A DNA stretch of 64,000 nt from Closterium sp. NIES-65. Lineage: Eukaryota > Streptophyta > Zygnematophyceae > Desmidiales > Closteriaceae. The notes below the pieces were generated by a model. That model saw nothing but the letters and a program-made list of their open reading frames with translations. It made no database searches and was not told the DNA's origin. Made by a program: the position numbers and the translations under genes. Every line of letters starts with the position of its first letter. The first letter of the stretch is position 1. Shown piece by piece: positions 53,001 to 62,419 of this stretch. The stretch is taken from assembly GCA_948144175.1 (NCBI GenBank), contig CANXME010002091.1:1-64000 (forward strand). The letters run 5' to 3'.

Positions 53001-56000
53001 TCTTATCCGTTCCTGCCTCTGCTGTGTAGCTGTGCAGCGCCCATCCCGTCCTTCCCAATCATCTCTTCCCTCCCCATCCCTTCCTCTCGCCATCCCCCCC
53101 AACCTAATTTCTTCCTCACTTATCCTTGTCCCTCCCCCCCTCTTGCAGGTGCACGTGCCATCATCAGTGATGGTGGACGGGGTGCACGCGCAGCACTTCT
53201 TCGGCACGGCGCTCGTGGTGCACCACACGGCGCAGCTGGGGCTCATCGTGGTGGACCGCAACACGGTGGCTGTCTCTGTCTCTGACATCATGCTCTCCTT
53301 CTCCGCCTACCCTGTGGAGGTCCCCGGAGAGGTCAGTGCCCACCTTCTCTCACTCCCTGGCGCCCACTCTATTCGTGTATAATAGTCTGTGTCTCAACCC
53401 TCCCCATTTCTGTGTGGGACAGCTTCCCAACTTTCGCCACTCCTCTCTCTCTTCGACTTACCACACGCAAACCGGCACCGCTTAAACTCACTTCTATCCC
53501 CCCTCCCCTCCCCTCCCAGGTGGTGTTCCTGCACCCGGTGCACAACTTTGCTTTTGTGGCATACGACCCATCAGCCCTCGGAGCAGCAGCAGCGGCGGCA
53601 GTTAAACCCGCCACGCTCAAGCCCTCCCCTGCGCTGCGGCGGGGCGACCGAGTGCACCTGGTGGGGCTCAGCCGCAGCCAGGCAGTGACGTCCCGGCAGT
53701 CCGTGGTCACCAATCCCACCGCCACGCTCACTGTGGGCGCTGCAGACTGCCCTCGCTACCGTGCGATTAACATGGACGTTGTTGAGATTGACACTGGTGA
53801 GTGCAGTGCGGTGCAATGGGGTGGCAGTATACACCAGTGCTTGCAGTGGGGTGGAGATTGACACAGGTGAGTGCAGTGCAGCCATTGACCTCTTCACAGG
53901 CTCTTTCACATGCACTTGTGCTGCCACACGCAGGGCCATGGTGCACTGCTTGTGCACTCTCCACGATCAAGCACTCTCCACTCCACCCTGCAGGTGCCCT
54001 GCGCACCTCACCCCATCCACCCTGTTCACACCGTGCGCCCCATCCACCCCATCCACCCCATTCACCCCATCCACCCCATCCACCCATTCACCCCATCCAC
54101 CCCATCCACCCATCCACCCCATCCACCCCTCCCACCCCGTGCACTGCACTGTGTGTCTCACAGACTTCGGGCAGTCCTTCTCGGGCGTGCTGGCAGACGA
54201 CTCGGGCGCCGTGAGAGCCCTCTGGGGCTCCTTCTCCACCTTCGTACGCCGCTGCCCTGCCCCACCTCCTCCCTTCTCTACTCTCTCCTCTCCTTTTTCC
54301 TTGACTTACTCTTCTCTCTGTTAATGCATCGCAATCTCTCTCCCGCTTGCTCTCCCTCTTTGCGCTGAGCTTCCTCACGTTCTTGTTTCTCCCTCCCGTT
54401 ATCAGTATTTGAACTCGAGGTCTTCTATTCTCTCCTCCTCCTTCCAAACCTCTCTCCCATCCACTGTCCTCTGTTTAAACGTAAGCTGACTTCCGTTATA
54501 AACTCTCAAAAGACCAAGCCCTGCTCTGAACCACCTCCTCTCCTCCCAAATCATCCCCCCTTCCCCAGCTGAAATACGGCGACGGTGGAACGGACGATCT
54601 GCAGTTTGTGCGCGGGCTGCCCATCTCCTTCATCTCCTCCGCCCTCCACCAAATCATCCACGCCTCCCCCTCCAAGCCCCTCCGCACGCTGCCACCCACC
54701 GCTCCCGCTCCCGCTCCTGCTCTCCCCACCGCGCCCCACGTTGAAAGCAACGGCCAGGCAGGGGAAGCAGGCGAGGGGACAAGAAGAGCAGAGGCGCATG
54801 AGGAGGGTGGCAAGGGCGGCGAGCAGCAGCAGCAGCAGGCGGCAGCAGGGACAGAAAACAGCCTGTTGATGAACGGGCGGCTGTGGGCCATGCCGCGCAT
54901 GCGCGTGCTAGAGGCAGAGCTCGCCCCCATGCTGCTCTCCAAAGCCAGGAGCTTCGGCCTCTCAGAGCAGTGGGTGCATGTGCTGGCCCGTGCTGACCCC
55001 GTGCGGCGGCAGGTGCTGCGCGTGAAGGGCACCCTGGCGGGGTCTGCTGTGGCAGGCGTGCTGCAGCAGGGCGACATGCTGCTTGCTGTCAATGGCCGCC
55101 CCGTCACGTGCTTCGCTGATGTGGAAGCTGCCTGCTGTGAGCTGGATGCGGGGGGGAGTGAGTCAGCAGGGATGTTGGAGGGGGATGGGGGAAGCGGGGT
55201 GAGAGATGGTGCTGGGGCAGTAGTAGCAGCAGCAGCAGGAGAAGAAGCAGCTGGGAATGGGCATGTGAGTGAGACAGGGGACAGGGAGCCGATCGGTGCG
55301 ACAGCAGCAGGAGCAGACAAAACTGCAGTGAATGGTACAGCTGAGGCTGCAGTAGAGGCACCAGGGAAGACGGGCGGGAAGGAGGATGCAGGGGTGGCAG
55401 CAACAACAGCCGGGGAGGCAGCAGCAGGGGAAGCGGGCCGAGCGTCATTGAGTCTGACGATACTGCGGCAGGGCAGGGAGCAGCGGGTGCAGGCGGGCAC
55501 GGACGTGCGGCATGGCTTCGGCACGACGCGAGTGGTGAACTGGGCGGGCTGCCTCGTGCAGGACCCCCACCCTGCCGTCAGAGCCACCGGCTTCCTGCCC
55601 TCGCAGGGTCACGGCGCTTATGTTGCCAGGTGGGTGGCTTGAGGGCGTGATGTGTGGTGCCTTTTCATACGTTCTCGTGAGTCGTGCAGGACCCCCAACC
55701 CCTTGGCAGCGCCACCGGCTTCCTGCCCTCGCAGGACCATGGTGCATATGTTGCCAGGCGTGCGGGTTGGGGGCGTGCTGTGAGGTGGTTGCTGGGCAAC
55801 AAGTGGAGCACTGGAGGGAGAATTAGTAGAGGAGGTTGCTACTGTGTCGGGTGTTCCTCCATCCCTTCCTCACCTCCATTTCCCTCCTCTCCTTCCCACC
55901 CCCTGGCTCCCACCACCCACACTCACAGGTGGTGCCATGGCAGCCCAGCGCACCGCTACGGGCTGTACGCCCTCCATTGGATCGTGGAGATCAACGGCCG

Positions 56001-56418
56001 ACCTGTGCCGGACCTCGATGCTCTGGTTGCCATCAGCCAGGTGAGACCCGATCGGCAGTTAGGGGCGATCATGATAGGTGCTGGTAATAGCACCCCCGCC
56101 TCCTCTTCCTCCCTTCCTCTCTCCCCTCTCTTCCACCACTAGGTCCACTAAGATTCCCATTTCCATCACCATCACTATACTTTCTCTGCTGCCTCCTCTC
56201 CTCCTTCAACCCCCCTCCCAATTTCCCTCCCCTTCCCTCTCTCTGCCTCTCAGGAGTTGGAGCACGGGGCGTTTGTGAGGGTGAAGGTGGTGCATCTGAA
56301 CGGCAAGCCACGGGTCCTGACACTGAAGCAGGACCTGCACTACTGGCCCACCTGGGAGCTGCGCTTCGTGCCCAGCACCGGCACATGGCAACGCACCATC
56401 CACAAGATACAGAAATAG
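50067..56418 (+). CDS. DEG7: DEG7-type HtrA/Deg serine protease with PDZ domains (11 exons, 1,226 aa)
   Basis: Exons: 50067-50100, 50413-50589, 50788-51323, 51604-51792, 52090-52956, 53149-53331, 53520-53796, 54164-54243, 54569-55629, 55929-56040, 56254-56418. All introns are GT-AG, phases agree and the sum is 3,681 nt. The protein matches plant DEG7 (about 1,100 aa) end to end from memory. The first protease domain (about 17-230) has the HtrA triad: His66 in LTNRHVV, Asp97 in PVHDFGFF, Ser181 in GGSSGSP. A PDZ follows (about 290-370; [11 protein letters not shown]). A second protease-like domain (about 602-790) lacks the triad (VVDRNTV, HNFAFV, GQSFSGV), as known in this family. Further PDZ units lie at about 900-1130 and 1135-1200, and the end, [11 protein letters not shown], is conserved. 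Arabidopsis DEG7 is reported to act in photosystem II repair in the chloroplast; fungal relatives are nuclear. No clear transit peptide is seen, and residues about 500-590 form a low-complexity insert with KKRK at 552-555. The start is the only ATG fitting the conserved DDWRRAL region; exon 1 is short and rests on splice phase. Confidence 0.94.
51879..51926 (+). repeat. Intronic duplicate of the end of DEG7 exon 4 with its splice donor
   Basis: This copies 51752-51798, the last 14 codons of exon 4 plus the donor. The duplicate would encode [12 protein letters not shown] followed by GTGAAT; the true exon encodes [12 protein letters not shown] followed by GTGAGT. Identity is high over about 47 bp, with differences mostly at third codon positions and at the donor. 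It sits 127 bp downstream, inside intron 4. It may be an unused remnant or an alternative 5' splice site; using it would add sequence inside the first PDZ domain. Confidence 0.85.
53851..53880 (+). repeat. Intronic duplicate of the end of DEG7 exon 7 with its splice donor
   Basis: The segment starting at 53781 (end of exon 7, GAGATTGACACTG then GTGAGTGCAGTGC) is repeated exactly 70 bp further on as GAGATTGACACAG then GTGAGTGCAGTGC. The donor is unchanged in the copy, so the intron has two equivalent-looking 5' splice sites. The true one is chosen because it joins in phase to the next exon (DFGQSFSGV). Confidence 0.85.
54012..54140 (+). repeat. Microsatellite in DEG7 intron 7 (CCATC/CACCC type)
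   Basis: Imperfect short repeats of CCATCCACCC and CCATTCACCC fill most of intron 7 before exon 8. They lie in the pyrimidine-rich 3' half of the intron, so length changes may alter the branch point to acceptor distance. Confidence 0.85.
55683..55785 (+). repeat. Intronic duplicate of the end of DEG7 exon 9 plus flanking intron
   Basis: This copies about 55554-55660 at an offset of 129 bp. The exon part encodes [17 protein letters not shown] and then HGAYVAR, against [17 protein letters not shown] and HGAYVAR in the true exon. The likeness continues past the exon edge into the intron (TGAGGGCGTG versus TTGGGGGCGTG). The donor dinucleotide is GC (CCAG then GCGTGC) where the true site is GT (CCAG then GTGGGT). 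The copy would be spliced only if the rarer GC-AG type were used. Confidence 0.87.
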
Positions 56419-57030
56419 CTGCTAAAGCATCCTGATTCAGTTCGGCATTCAATGAATTGCGTAAGGTTGGCACATGGTATTCCCCATAGCTGTGTTTTGT
56501 GAGTCGATAGATTAGTTCCCGATTGGGAAGCATCCATCCATACGTGGTAACGAGCAATATGCAAGAATGTCAAAATAGTACTGTTACCATATTTCGGGAA
56601 AGGGAATGTTCCAGTCCAATTGCTACATGAATCATGTGTAAAATGCTGCCATTTTAAGCTCGCTTATAAGCGGGACGTTCATTGTGGTAATCTGATTTAT
56701 CATCTCGGTGAATCCATTATCGAGGTAAAACGATTCTAGCTTCGCTTGGGTGCTTCACCAAAATCCGTAGGCCCCAGCCTCCACTCTCCAGCCACGGCAT
56801 TGATTTGCCCATTCACAACGTGCTCGTTCCCTCGTCACGTCCTCAGTCGCTCGCCCTCGGTCGCCATTTTGCAGAAGCACCAGCGAGCCGCTTCGGCAGG
56901 CAGCGCGACGGTTAGTGACGCGCGACGCAGCGAGCGAGAGGCGGCGAGGCAGTTAGCGGGCGAGTGAGCCGCAGAAGCAGCGAGGCGCATAGGCAGCCAA
57001 AGAATCCGCGAGTCGGAGGCGCAGCGAGCG
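56419..57030 (+). promoter_or_regulatory. Intergenic region: DEG7 3' end, eIF2B delta promoter and 5' UTR
   Basis: The first about 300 bp are AT-richer and probably hold the DEG7 3' UTR; no canonical AATAAA was seen, which is usual in plants. From about 56750 the sequence becomes GC-rich, and at 56910-57030 it is dominated by GCGAGCGAGAGGCGGCGAGG-like purine-rich repeats, a plausible 5' UTR of the next gene. Open frames here (for example 56746-56967) show no family likeness. Confidence 0.5.
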
Positions 57031-58176
57031 ATGGATCATTCGGGGCGCGCGGCGCACAACGACCCCATCGTGCGCCAAGTCGGATTCTTCGCGCCCTCCG
57101 CCGCACCCCCCGTCGGCCAATCTGCCGCGCCCTCCGCAACCCCCGCCGACGGAGACGGGCTGCCGCCGCTGCCATTCCTCGCGTCCGCGTCGCCGTCGCC
57201 GCCTTTCGTGCCGTCAGTCCCTCCGATTCCGTCGCTGCCGATCAACGTGCCACTGCCGTCGTATCAGCGCCCCTCGCCCATCGCGGAGGGCAGCGAGTGC
57301 TCCGAAAGTCTCCCGCCCGACGATTCCTACCTATCGTCGTCCGCCACGTCAGCGGCCCCGTCCGGCGCGGTTTTCGGTTCCGTGTCTGACGTCAGCGGGC
57401 CAATCCTCTCTGTTTCCGCCGCCACTGTCGCCCGCGCGGGTGCGGCGGCGGCGCAGCAGGAAGCGGCGGATGGCGCAAAACCCAGCCGGGAAAAGCAGGC
57501 GGGCGCGCCAGGGCGGGGGGCGGCCGCCGCGGGGGGAGGGGCGGGCGGATCAGTGGGGGCGGCGGGAGGGGCAGTGGCCGCGGGGAGGTCGCCGGCGGAC
57601 AGCAGCAGCAGCGCGGGGGGGAGTCCGCGCAGCGCGGGGAGCCTTGGCGTGCGGGGCGCCGCCAAAGCCGCCTCCGCTGTGGTGCCCGCGTCCCTGCCCA
57701 GTGCGTGCTGCCACCAGGCTGGCAAGGGCGGCGGACATTGAGGGGGGCGCGGATGGGGTAGCATGCTAGCATTGGCATGGCTGTGGGGAGGGTGAGGTGG
57801 CATGGTGGCGTCGTAACAGCATGGCATCATGGCATGGGGTTGGGGAAGGGGGTATGGGACGAGAGGAGATGGGGCTGCAAGCGCATTGAATCTCCGGTTC
57901 TTCTTCCCCCGGCCTACACCACAACCTCTTCTCCCCCTCCCCATTCTCCCCCTGGTCCCTCCCCCTCTTCCCCCATCTCCCCCTCCCCCCGGGCAGCGGT
58001 GATGGACGGGAGGGCGGGCGGCAAGAAGGTGACGTCAAAGGCGGAGAGGCGCGCCCTGCAGGAGGCTCAGCGCGCTGCCAAGGCCGCCGCTGCTGGTGGT
58101 GCTGCTGGCGGTGGCGGTAAAGGTGAGTGGCTTGTTGGGTGCAGCGTGCAGCGATAGTGCGCGCTGCCAAGGCCGC

Positions 58177-58208
<32 letters not shown>

Positions 58209-61128
58209 ATGCACGGCGGGACCACGTGCCCACATGCACCTCATGCCATGCCATTCCATGCTAATTCCCATCCTGCCATGCCCTCCAGCCCATGCCATGA
58301 CCTGTCACCAGTCCCTCGCTTCCCTCTGCCTGTACGACCGTGCAGGTGGAAAGGGCGCAGGAGGGGCAGGCGGAGGAGGGGGCAAGGGTGGGAAGGGGAA
58401 GGAGGGCGGGCAGCAGGGCGGAGGGAGGAGGGCAAGCGGGGAATCCGCTGCAGTGTCTGCTGCAGGGACGGGGGTAGGGGACGTGGAGGGGGGTGGGCGG
58501 AGCAGCAGTGGGAGCGTGGCTGGCGCACAGAAAGGGGGAGGGGCCGGGGGGAAGGGAGGGGGAGGGCGGGGAGGAGAGGACGGGCAGCACAAGTCCAGCT
58601 CACTCCGCGGGGGGTGGCAGCAGCTGATGGCTGACGTGGCAGCGGTGGATTCGTCGCTGCGAGTGGATCTGTTCCGGCACCTGCCGCAGTTTGACCGGGC
58701 GGCGCAGATTGCTCTGGTGGAGGCGCGGCTGCTGGACGAGGAGGACTCCCCCCTCTCCGTGCACCCCGCCGTCTATGAGGTGCGCTCGAGGGGGTTGGAT
58801 GTGGCTGGGAAGGGGGAACGGTGGGTGCGGTGGGGTGGGATGCTTCTTGCACCTCTCTGCTCCCACCCTGACCAAACATCCTCCTCCATGCGCTGCTCCT
58901 TTGCCCAACCGCCAGGTGGGGATGCGGTTCCTACAGCAGGAGCAGCGCCTGCAGGGCGGCAACGAGCGCTGCCTGGCCATGCTGCACGCGCTGCGCCGCC
59001 TCTTCCTCGACCACCGCGTGCCCGACAACCGGCCCCCCATCCGCGACCTCACAGCGCGCCTCAACGCACACGTCGCCTTCCTCATCGCGTGCCGCCCTCT
59101 CTCAGTGGGCATGGGCAACGCAGTGCGCGCGCTGAAGCAGTGCCTCACGCGCATGGGCGCGGATCCAGGCGTGCAGGAGGGCGCGGCGCGGGCGGCGGTG
59201 GTGGCGGAGATTGATCGGTTTGTGGCGGAGAAGCTGGTGTTCGCCGGGCAGGAGGTGGTGCGGCACGCTGCTGGGAAGATCCGCAAGGAGGGTGATGTCA
59301 TTCTCACCTTTGGGTGGTCCGAACTCGTGCTGGAGGTGAGGAGCGGTGAAGGGTGGTGAGGAGTGGTGAGGAACTGTGTTGGTTTTTCATTGGCTGGCTT
59401 CCTTCTTCCCTCTCGTCTTGCTCTCTCCTTTATGTCCCAATGTCTTCCTCTCCTCTCCTCCTTTCTCTCCCCGCACCCCCAGATGCTGCTGTCAGCCGCA
59501 CGTGCAGGGCACAAGTTGAGAACCATAGTGGTGGACTCACGTGACTTTTGAGTCGGCTCAGAACTCTACTTCTCTCCCCTACCTGTGCAGGTGCTGCTGT
59601 CGGCAGCGCGAGCGGGGCACAGGTTCAGAGCGATCGTGGTGGACTCACGGCCGCACCTGGAGGGCAAGGAGATGGTGCGCCGCCTGCTCGCAGGCGGCAT
59701 CTCTTGTCTCTATCTAAGGCTCAACGCCGCATCGTACATCATGAAGGTGAGGCAGCGGCAAGATGACAGAGTTATGCCAGAGTACACTTAAATCGGAGTG
59801 GGTGTTGTTATAAGTGTTGAGTGGTACATCATTATAAGGCTTTCTTTGCTCAGCACGTGTGACGAAGTGGTGTTCATTTTCCACTCCGATTGCCCATCCC
59901 TCTTTCCCCTCACCCCCTCTTCTCGCCTATCCCAACCTCTGCCCACCATCCAATCAGGACGTGACACGTGTGTTCCTGGGGGCGGCAGCAGTACTGGCGA
60001 ACGGAGCAGCGTATGCGAGGGTGGGGACGGCAGCGGTGGCGATGATGGCGCATGCACAGCGCGTGCCGGTGCTGGTGTGCTGCGAGTCAAGCAAGTTCCA
60101 CGAGCGCGTGCAGCTCGACTCCATCACCCACAACGAGATCGGTGCGTTGACCCTGTTGACTCACGTTGACTTTTGTTGACTCACGTTGACTTGTGTTGAC
60201 TCAAAATCCTCTGCTGCACATTGCATCATCTACTCCTCACCCCATCTCTCACTCACCGCCGTCCCTAATCACTAGTTGGCCTTCCTCTGCTCCCCCACAG
60301 GCGATCCACAAGTACTCATCAGCACGGGCGTGTCACCGCTCTCACCAGTCTCACCGCTGCCATCGGACGCACCAGAAGCATCGGAAGCAGCGGAGGCGGC
60401 ACCGCTGCAGCACTGGCAGAGCACGGCCAACCTGCGCCCTCTCAATATCCAGTACGGCCCCTCCCTTGCACTTTCCATCGCCCGCATCCTCTCACCACTC
60501 TCTCCCTCTCTTTCTCCCGTCCTCAGCATCAATTCCATCGTTCCTTACTCACATGCTCGTAAAAACGAAAAGACACCAATGTCAGTTTTCTTTGCCTTGC
60601 CCCCTCCATTGCATCCTGCCTGCCTGCTTCTCCTGGTGCATTCTCAGTGTTTATATCTGTTATCCTTGTCTAAAATTTGTAAGTTGTGTCTGTGCATCAT
60701 TTTGTGATCTTGCATGTGTGCCTGCCTGCATGTGTGCCTGCCTGCAAGTGTGTGTGCATCGGGTGCATGGGTGCATGGGTGTGCGGGTGTGTGGGTGTGT
60801 GGGTGTGTGGGTGTGTGGGTGGGGGCATGAGCAGGTTTGACCTCACACCAGCGGACTACATCACGGGCATTGTCACCGAGATTGGCGTGGTGAGATGCAC
60901 CTTCACCATGCCCCATGCCCCATGCCCCATGCCCCATGCCATGCCCCATGCCACATGCCACATGCACATGCCACATACCATCCAATGCACCCACCCTCGC
61001 ATCCATCTCCTAATCACCAGCCTTGTCTCCCCCACGCATGCCACCGCCCCATGTGCCTGCCTGCCTTCCAGGTGCCCACATCCAGCGTGCCTGTCATCCT
61101 GAGAGAGTGTCGCAACCAGCCCTTCTAG
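57031..61128 (+). CDS. EIF2BD: Translation initiation factor eIF2B, delta subunit (9 exons, 750 aa)
   Basis: Exons: 57031-57700, 57997-58122, 58346-58779, 58916-59335, 59591-59746, 59958-60141, 60301-60451, 60835-60889, 61072-61128. Splice phases agree and the sum is 2,253 nt. eIF2B is the guanine nucleotide exchange factor for eIF2 in the cytosol; delta belongs to its alpha/beta/delta regulatory core, which binds phosphorylated eIF2alpha. Start evidence: the N-terminus has VRQVGFFAPS, like the VRKVGFF of plant delta subunits. Residues about 20-345 are Pro/Ser, then Ala- and Gly-rich, with KAERRALQEAQRAAKAAA at about 238-255. The conserved part starts near 360 (VDLFRHLPQF), with LSVGMGNAVRALK, the Rossmann-like core IVVDSRPHLEGKEMVRRLL, SYIMKDVTRVFLGA, MMAHAQRVPVLVCCE and KFHERVQLDSI, ending in TSSVPVILRE. 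Exon 8 is preceded by a TG-rich rather than C/T-rich tract. DEG7 lies 612 bp upstream on the same strand with no functional link known. Confidence 0.93.
58159..58208 (+). repeat. Intronic duplicate of the end of eIF2B delta exon 2 grown into a GCT run
   Basis: The segment GCGCGCTGCCAAGGCCGCC at 58070 in exon 2 recurs 89 bp downstream in intron 2 at 58159. In the copy the following GCT codons have expanded into an uninterrupted run of about ten GCT units ending near 58208, while the exon has GCTGCTGGTGGTGCTGCTGG. The copy shows no donor. Confidence 0.82.
59336..59382 (+). repeat. Four tandem GGTGAGG-like donor copies at the 5' end of eIF2B delta intron 4
   Basis: Directly at the exon 4 edge the sequence runs through GGTGAGGAGC, GGTGAAGGGT, GGTGAGGAGT and GGTGAGGAAC. 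The first is taken as the real donor because exon phase joins correctly to VLLSAARAGH. The others are short tandem copies of the donor itself. Confidence 0.75.
59479..59545 (+). repeat. Duplicate of the acceptor and head of eIF2B delta exon 5 inside intron 4
   Basis: An acceptor (CCCCCAG) followed by codons for MLLSAARAGHKLRTIVVDSR lies 108 bp upstream of the real exon 5, which encodes VLLSAARAGHRFRAIVVDSR. The copy ends after SRDF at a TGA stop (59549-59551). If spliced in from this acceptor without a further intron, the reading frame stops, so it may act as a decoy or poison exon, or be a relic. The downstream copy is chosen as the true exon because it continues PHLEGKEMVRRLL. Confidence 0.88.
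60142..60210 (+). repeat. Short repeats after eIF2B delta exon 6
   Basis: The motif GTTGACTCACGTTGACTT occurs about twice, with half copies on both sides, right after the donor of intron 6. It is another small tandem expansion beginning at an exon edge. Confidence 0.7.
60715..60830 (+). repeat. TG-rich simple repeat before exon 8 of eIF2B delta
   Basis: The sequence is TGCCTGCATGTG repeats followed by about nine GTGTGGGT units, then GGGGGCATGAGCAG, which is the acceptor of exon 8. The acceptor thus lacks a normal pyrimidine tract. TG-rich tracts before acceptors are known to be bound by CELF/TDP-43-like proteins in animals; whether this applies here is unknown. Confidence 0.8.
60907..60975 (+). 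repeat. CCATGCC short tandem repeat in the last eIF2B delta intron
   Basis: About ten imperfect copies of CCATGCC/CCATGCA follow exon 8 within 20 bp of its donor. It has no coding meaning and is listed because intron 8 consists largely of it. Confidence 0.85.
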
Positions 61129-61785
61129 GTAGATGCCACCACGCACGGTAGCCGTTGAGTTGGCCTTATTGACATGACAAGGTTCCATGAGTGAGTGGTA
61201 TCTTATTGCAATGTACTGCTTTGCCCAGCGACTGCAAACGACTACTTGTACGGTATTTCATTGCCTAAAGCACAAATAGATGTGAGGGCTGAGCAGACTA
61301 TGAGTGCTTGCAAGGCTAGCAATCTTTTAATAGTATGCCAATTCTAAATGGGAGGACTGTACAACAGAGTGTTGGTACCACCATGGCACTTTTCCCTGAT
61401 ACAGGGATATATTTAATCATCAACGAGCCTTTCAAAGCACTGCAGTTGCTACCAACTGATTGTTATGGGTGCAATGAATCGAAGCAGCGAGAATTGCACT
61501 AAGGTATCAAACGAGTACAAAATGTGAGCGAAGGCATGAGCGAACATACGCGAAACATGCAAACAGTAACGCGGTGCGCGCAAGCTAGCTAGTACTACGC
61601 TGGAAGCGAGGCTCGGGCTAGTCCCGAAGCATAGGCTGACACGGCCAGTCCAGCAGTGCGAGGTTTGGGAAAACATTGCGCGCGAATTCGGCGAAGCCCC
61701 GTTAGCAGTAACGGGCGAACAACGGCTACTGCTGTACGCGATGTTGCAGGGCGCTCTAAGGAATATCGAGAAAATTCCTTACACT

Positions 61786-61786
<1 letters not shown>
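61129..61786. other. Region downstream of eIF2B delta with no recognised gene
   Basis: This holds the probable 3' UTR of the eIF2B delta gene and intergenic DNA. I see no conserved protein or RNA. A small perfect hairpin (CCCGTTA at 61698 and TAACGGG at 61709, loop GCAG) is present. An open frame on the minus strand (61449-61676) has no family likeness. Confidence 0.6.

Positions 61787-61819
<33 letters not shown>
61787..61819 (+). repeat. Poly-C run of 33 bases
   Basis: An uninterrupted homopolymer of 33 C runs on the plus strand, following TTACACTA and ended by TCAAG. Such a run can form i-motif and, on the other strand, G-quadruplex structures. Its exact length is unreliable in most sequencing methods. 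Confidence 0.95.
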
Positions 61820-61821
<2 letters not shown>

Positions 61822-62073
61822 AAGAAGCCCCCTCCGCTACGCGAGTGCGTGTACCGTATTCTCCCGGACATAACACCCTAGGGTATAGCTAAAAATACAG
61901 GGAAAAAATGGGGGGGGTCTCCTCATAGGAAAAAAATGCATAATACCCGGGTCTTATTATATTGCACATTTTTTTTAAGCAGAAATGACTGGAAACAAGA
62001 ACAGGGGTCTGGCCTTATTATTATTATTTTGATCAGGGCCGCCAAACCGCGTCTACGAGGATAACGTCGTCCT

Positions 62074-62107
62074 CCACTGGAATCTGCCACATGGCAAATT
62101 CCAGTGG
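62074..62107. repeat. Inverted repeat with 4-base loop in the transposon leader
   Basis: Arms of 15 bp starting CCACTGGAAT and ending ATTCCAGTGG pair with one mismatch around the loop ACAT. It could be a transposase subterminal site, an RNA hairpin in the leader or a remnant of a small inverted-repeat insertion. Confidence 0.75.
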
Positions 62108-62419
62108 GCCCACTGTGCCACCTGATTGGTTGACATCAGTGCCAACCTCGAGCAGCTTGGGTTCATGCAGTACGAGGCCGGAATCGCGCACGGTGCTGTG
62201 TTGTCACTGTACCTGGGACCCCTTGACTCCCGTGTATGGTAGTCACGTCCAAGCTTCCTCACCCAAGCTTGCTCTTCTCTTCGTCAAGCGGTTCCAGTGC
62301 ACGTCTTTAATAAATGTTCGGCAGGCTGTGAGAGCATCTCCTTCCTGTGCACGAGGGTATCGTCTTTAAAAGTAATTTCTCCCATGGCGAGTGACATCGA
62401 CCTGCCTTAGTTCCCAAGC

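Noticed and set aside
54012-54140. Threonine/proline-rich peptide from the CCATCCACCC repeat as part of DEG7
   Set aside because: It lies between a clear donor (53797) and acceptor (54163) joining DT and DFGQSFSGV in phase; reading through would break the conserved segment.
52386-55587. Minus-strand frames 52386-53291 and 54496-55587 (301 and 363 codons)
   Set aside because: Ser/Ala/Pro-rich shadows of the GC-rich DEG7 exons 5 and 9; no recognisable domain.
61449-61676. 75-codon minus-strand frame downstream of eIF2B delta
   Set aside because: No family likeness, ordinary length for chance and no supporting signals.
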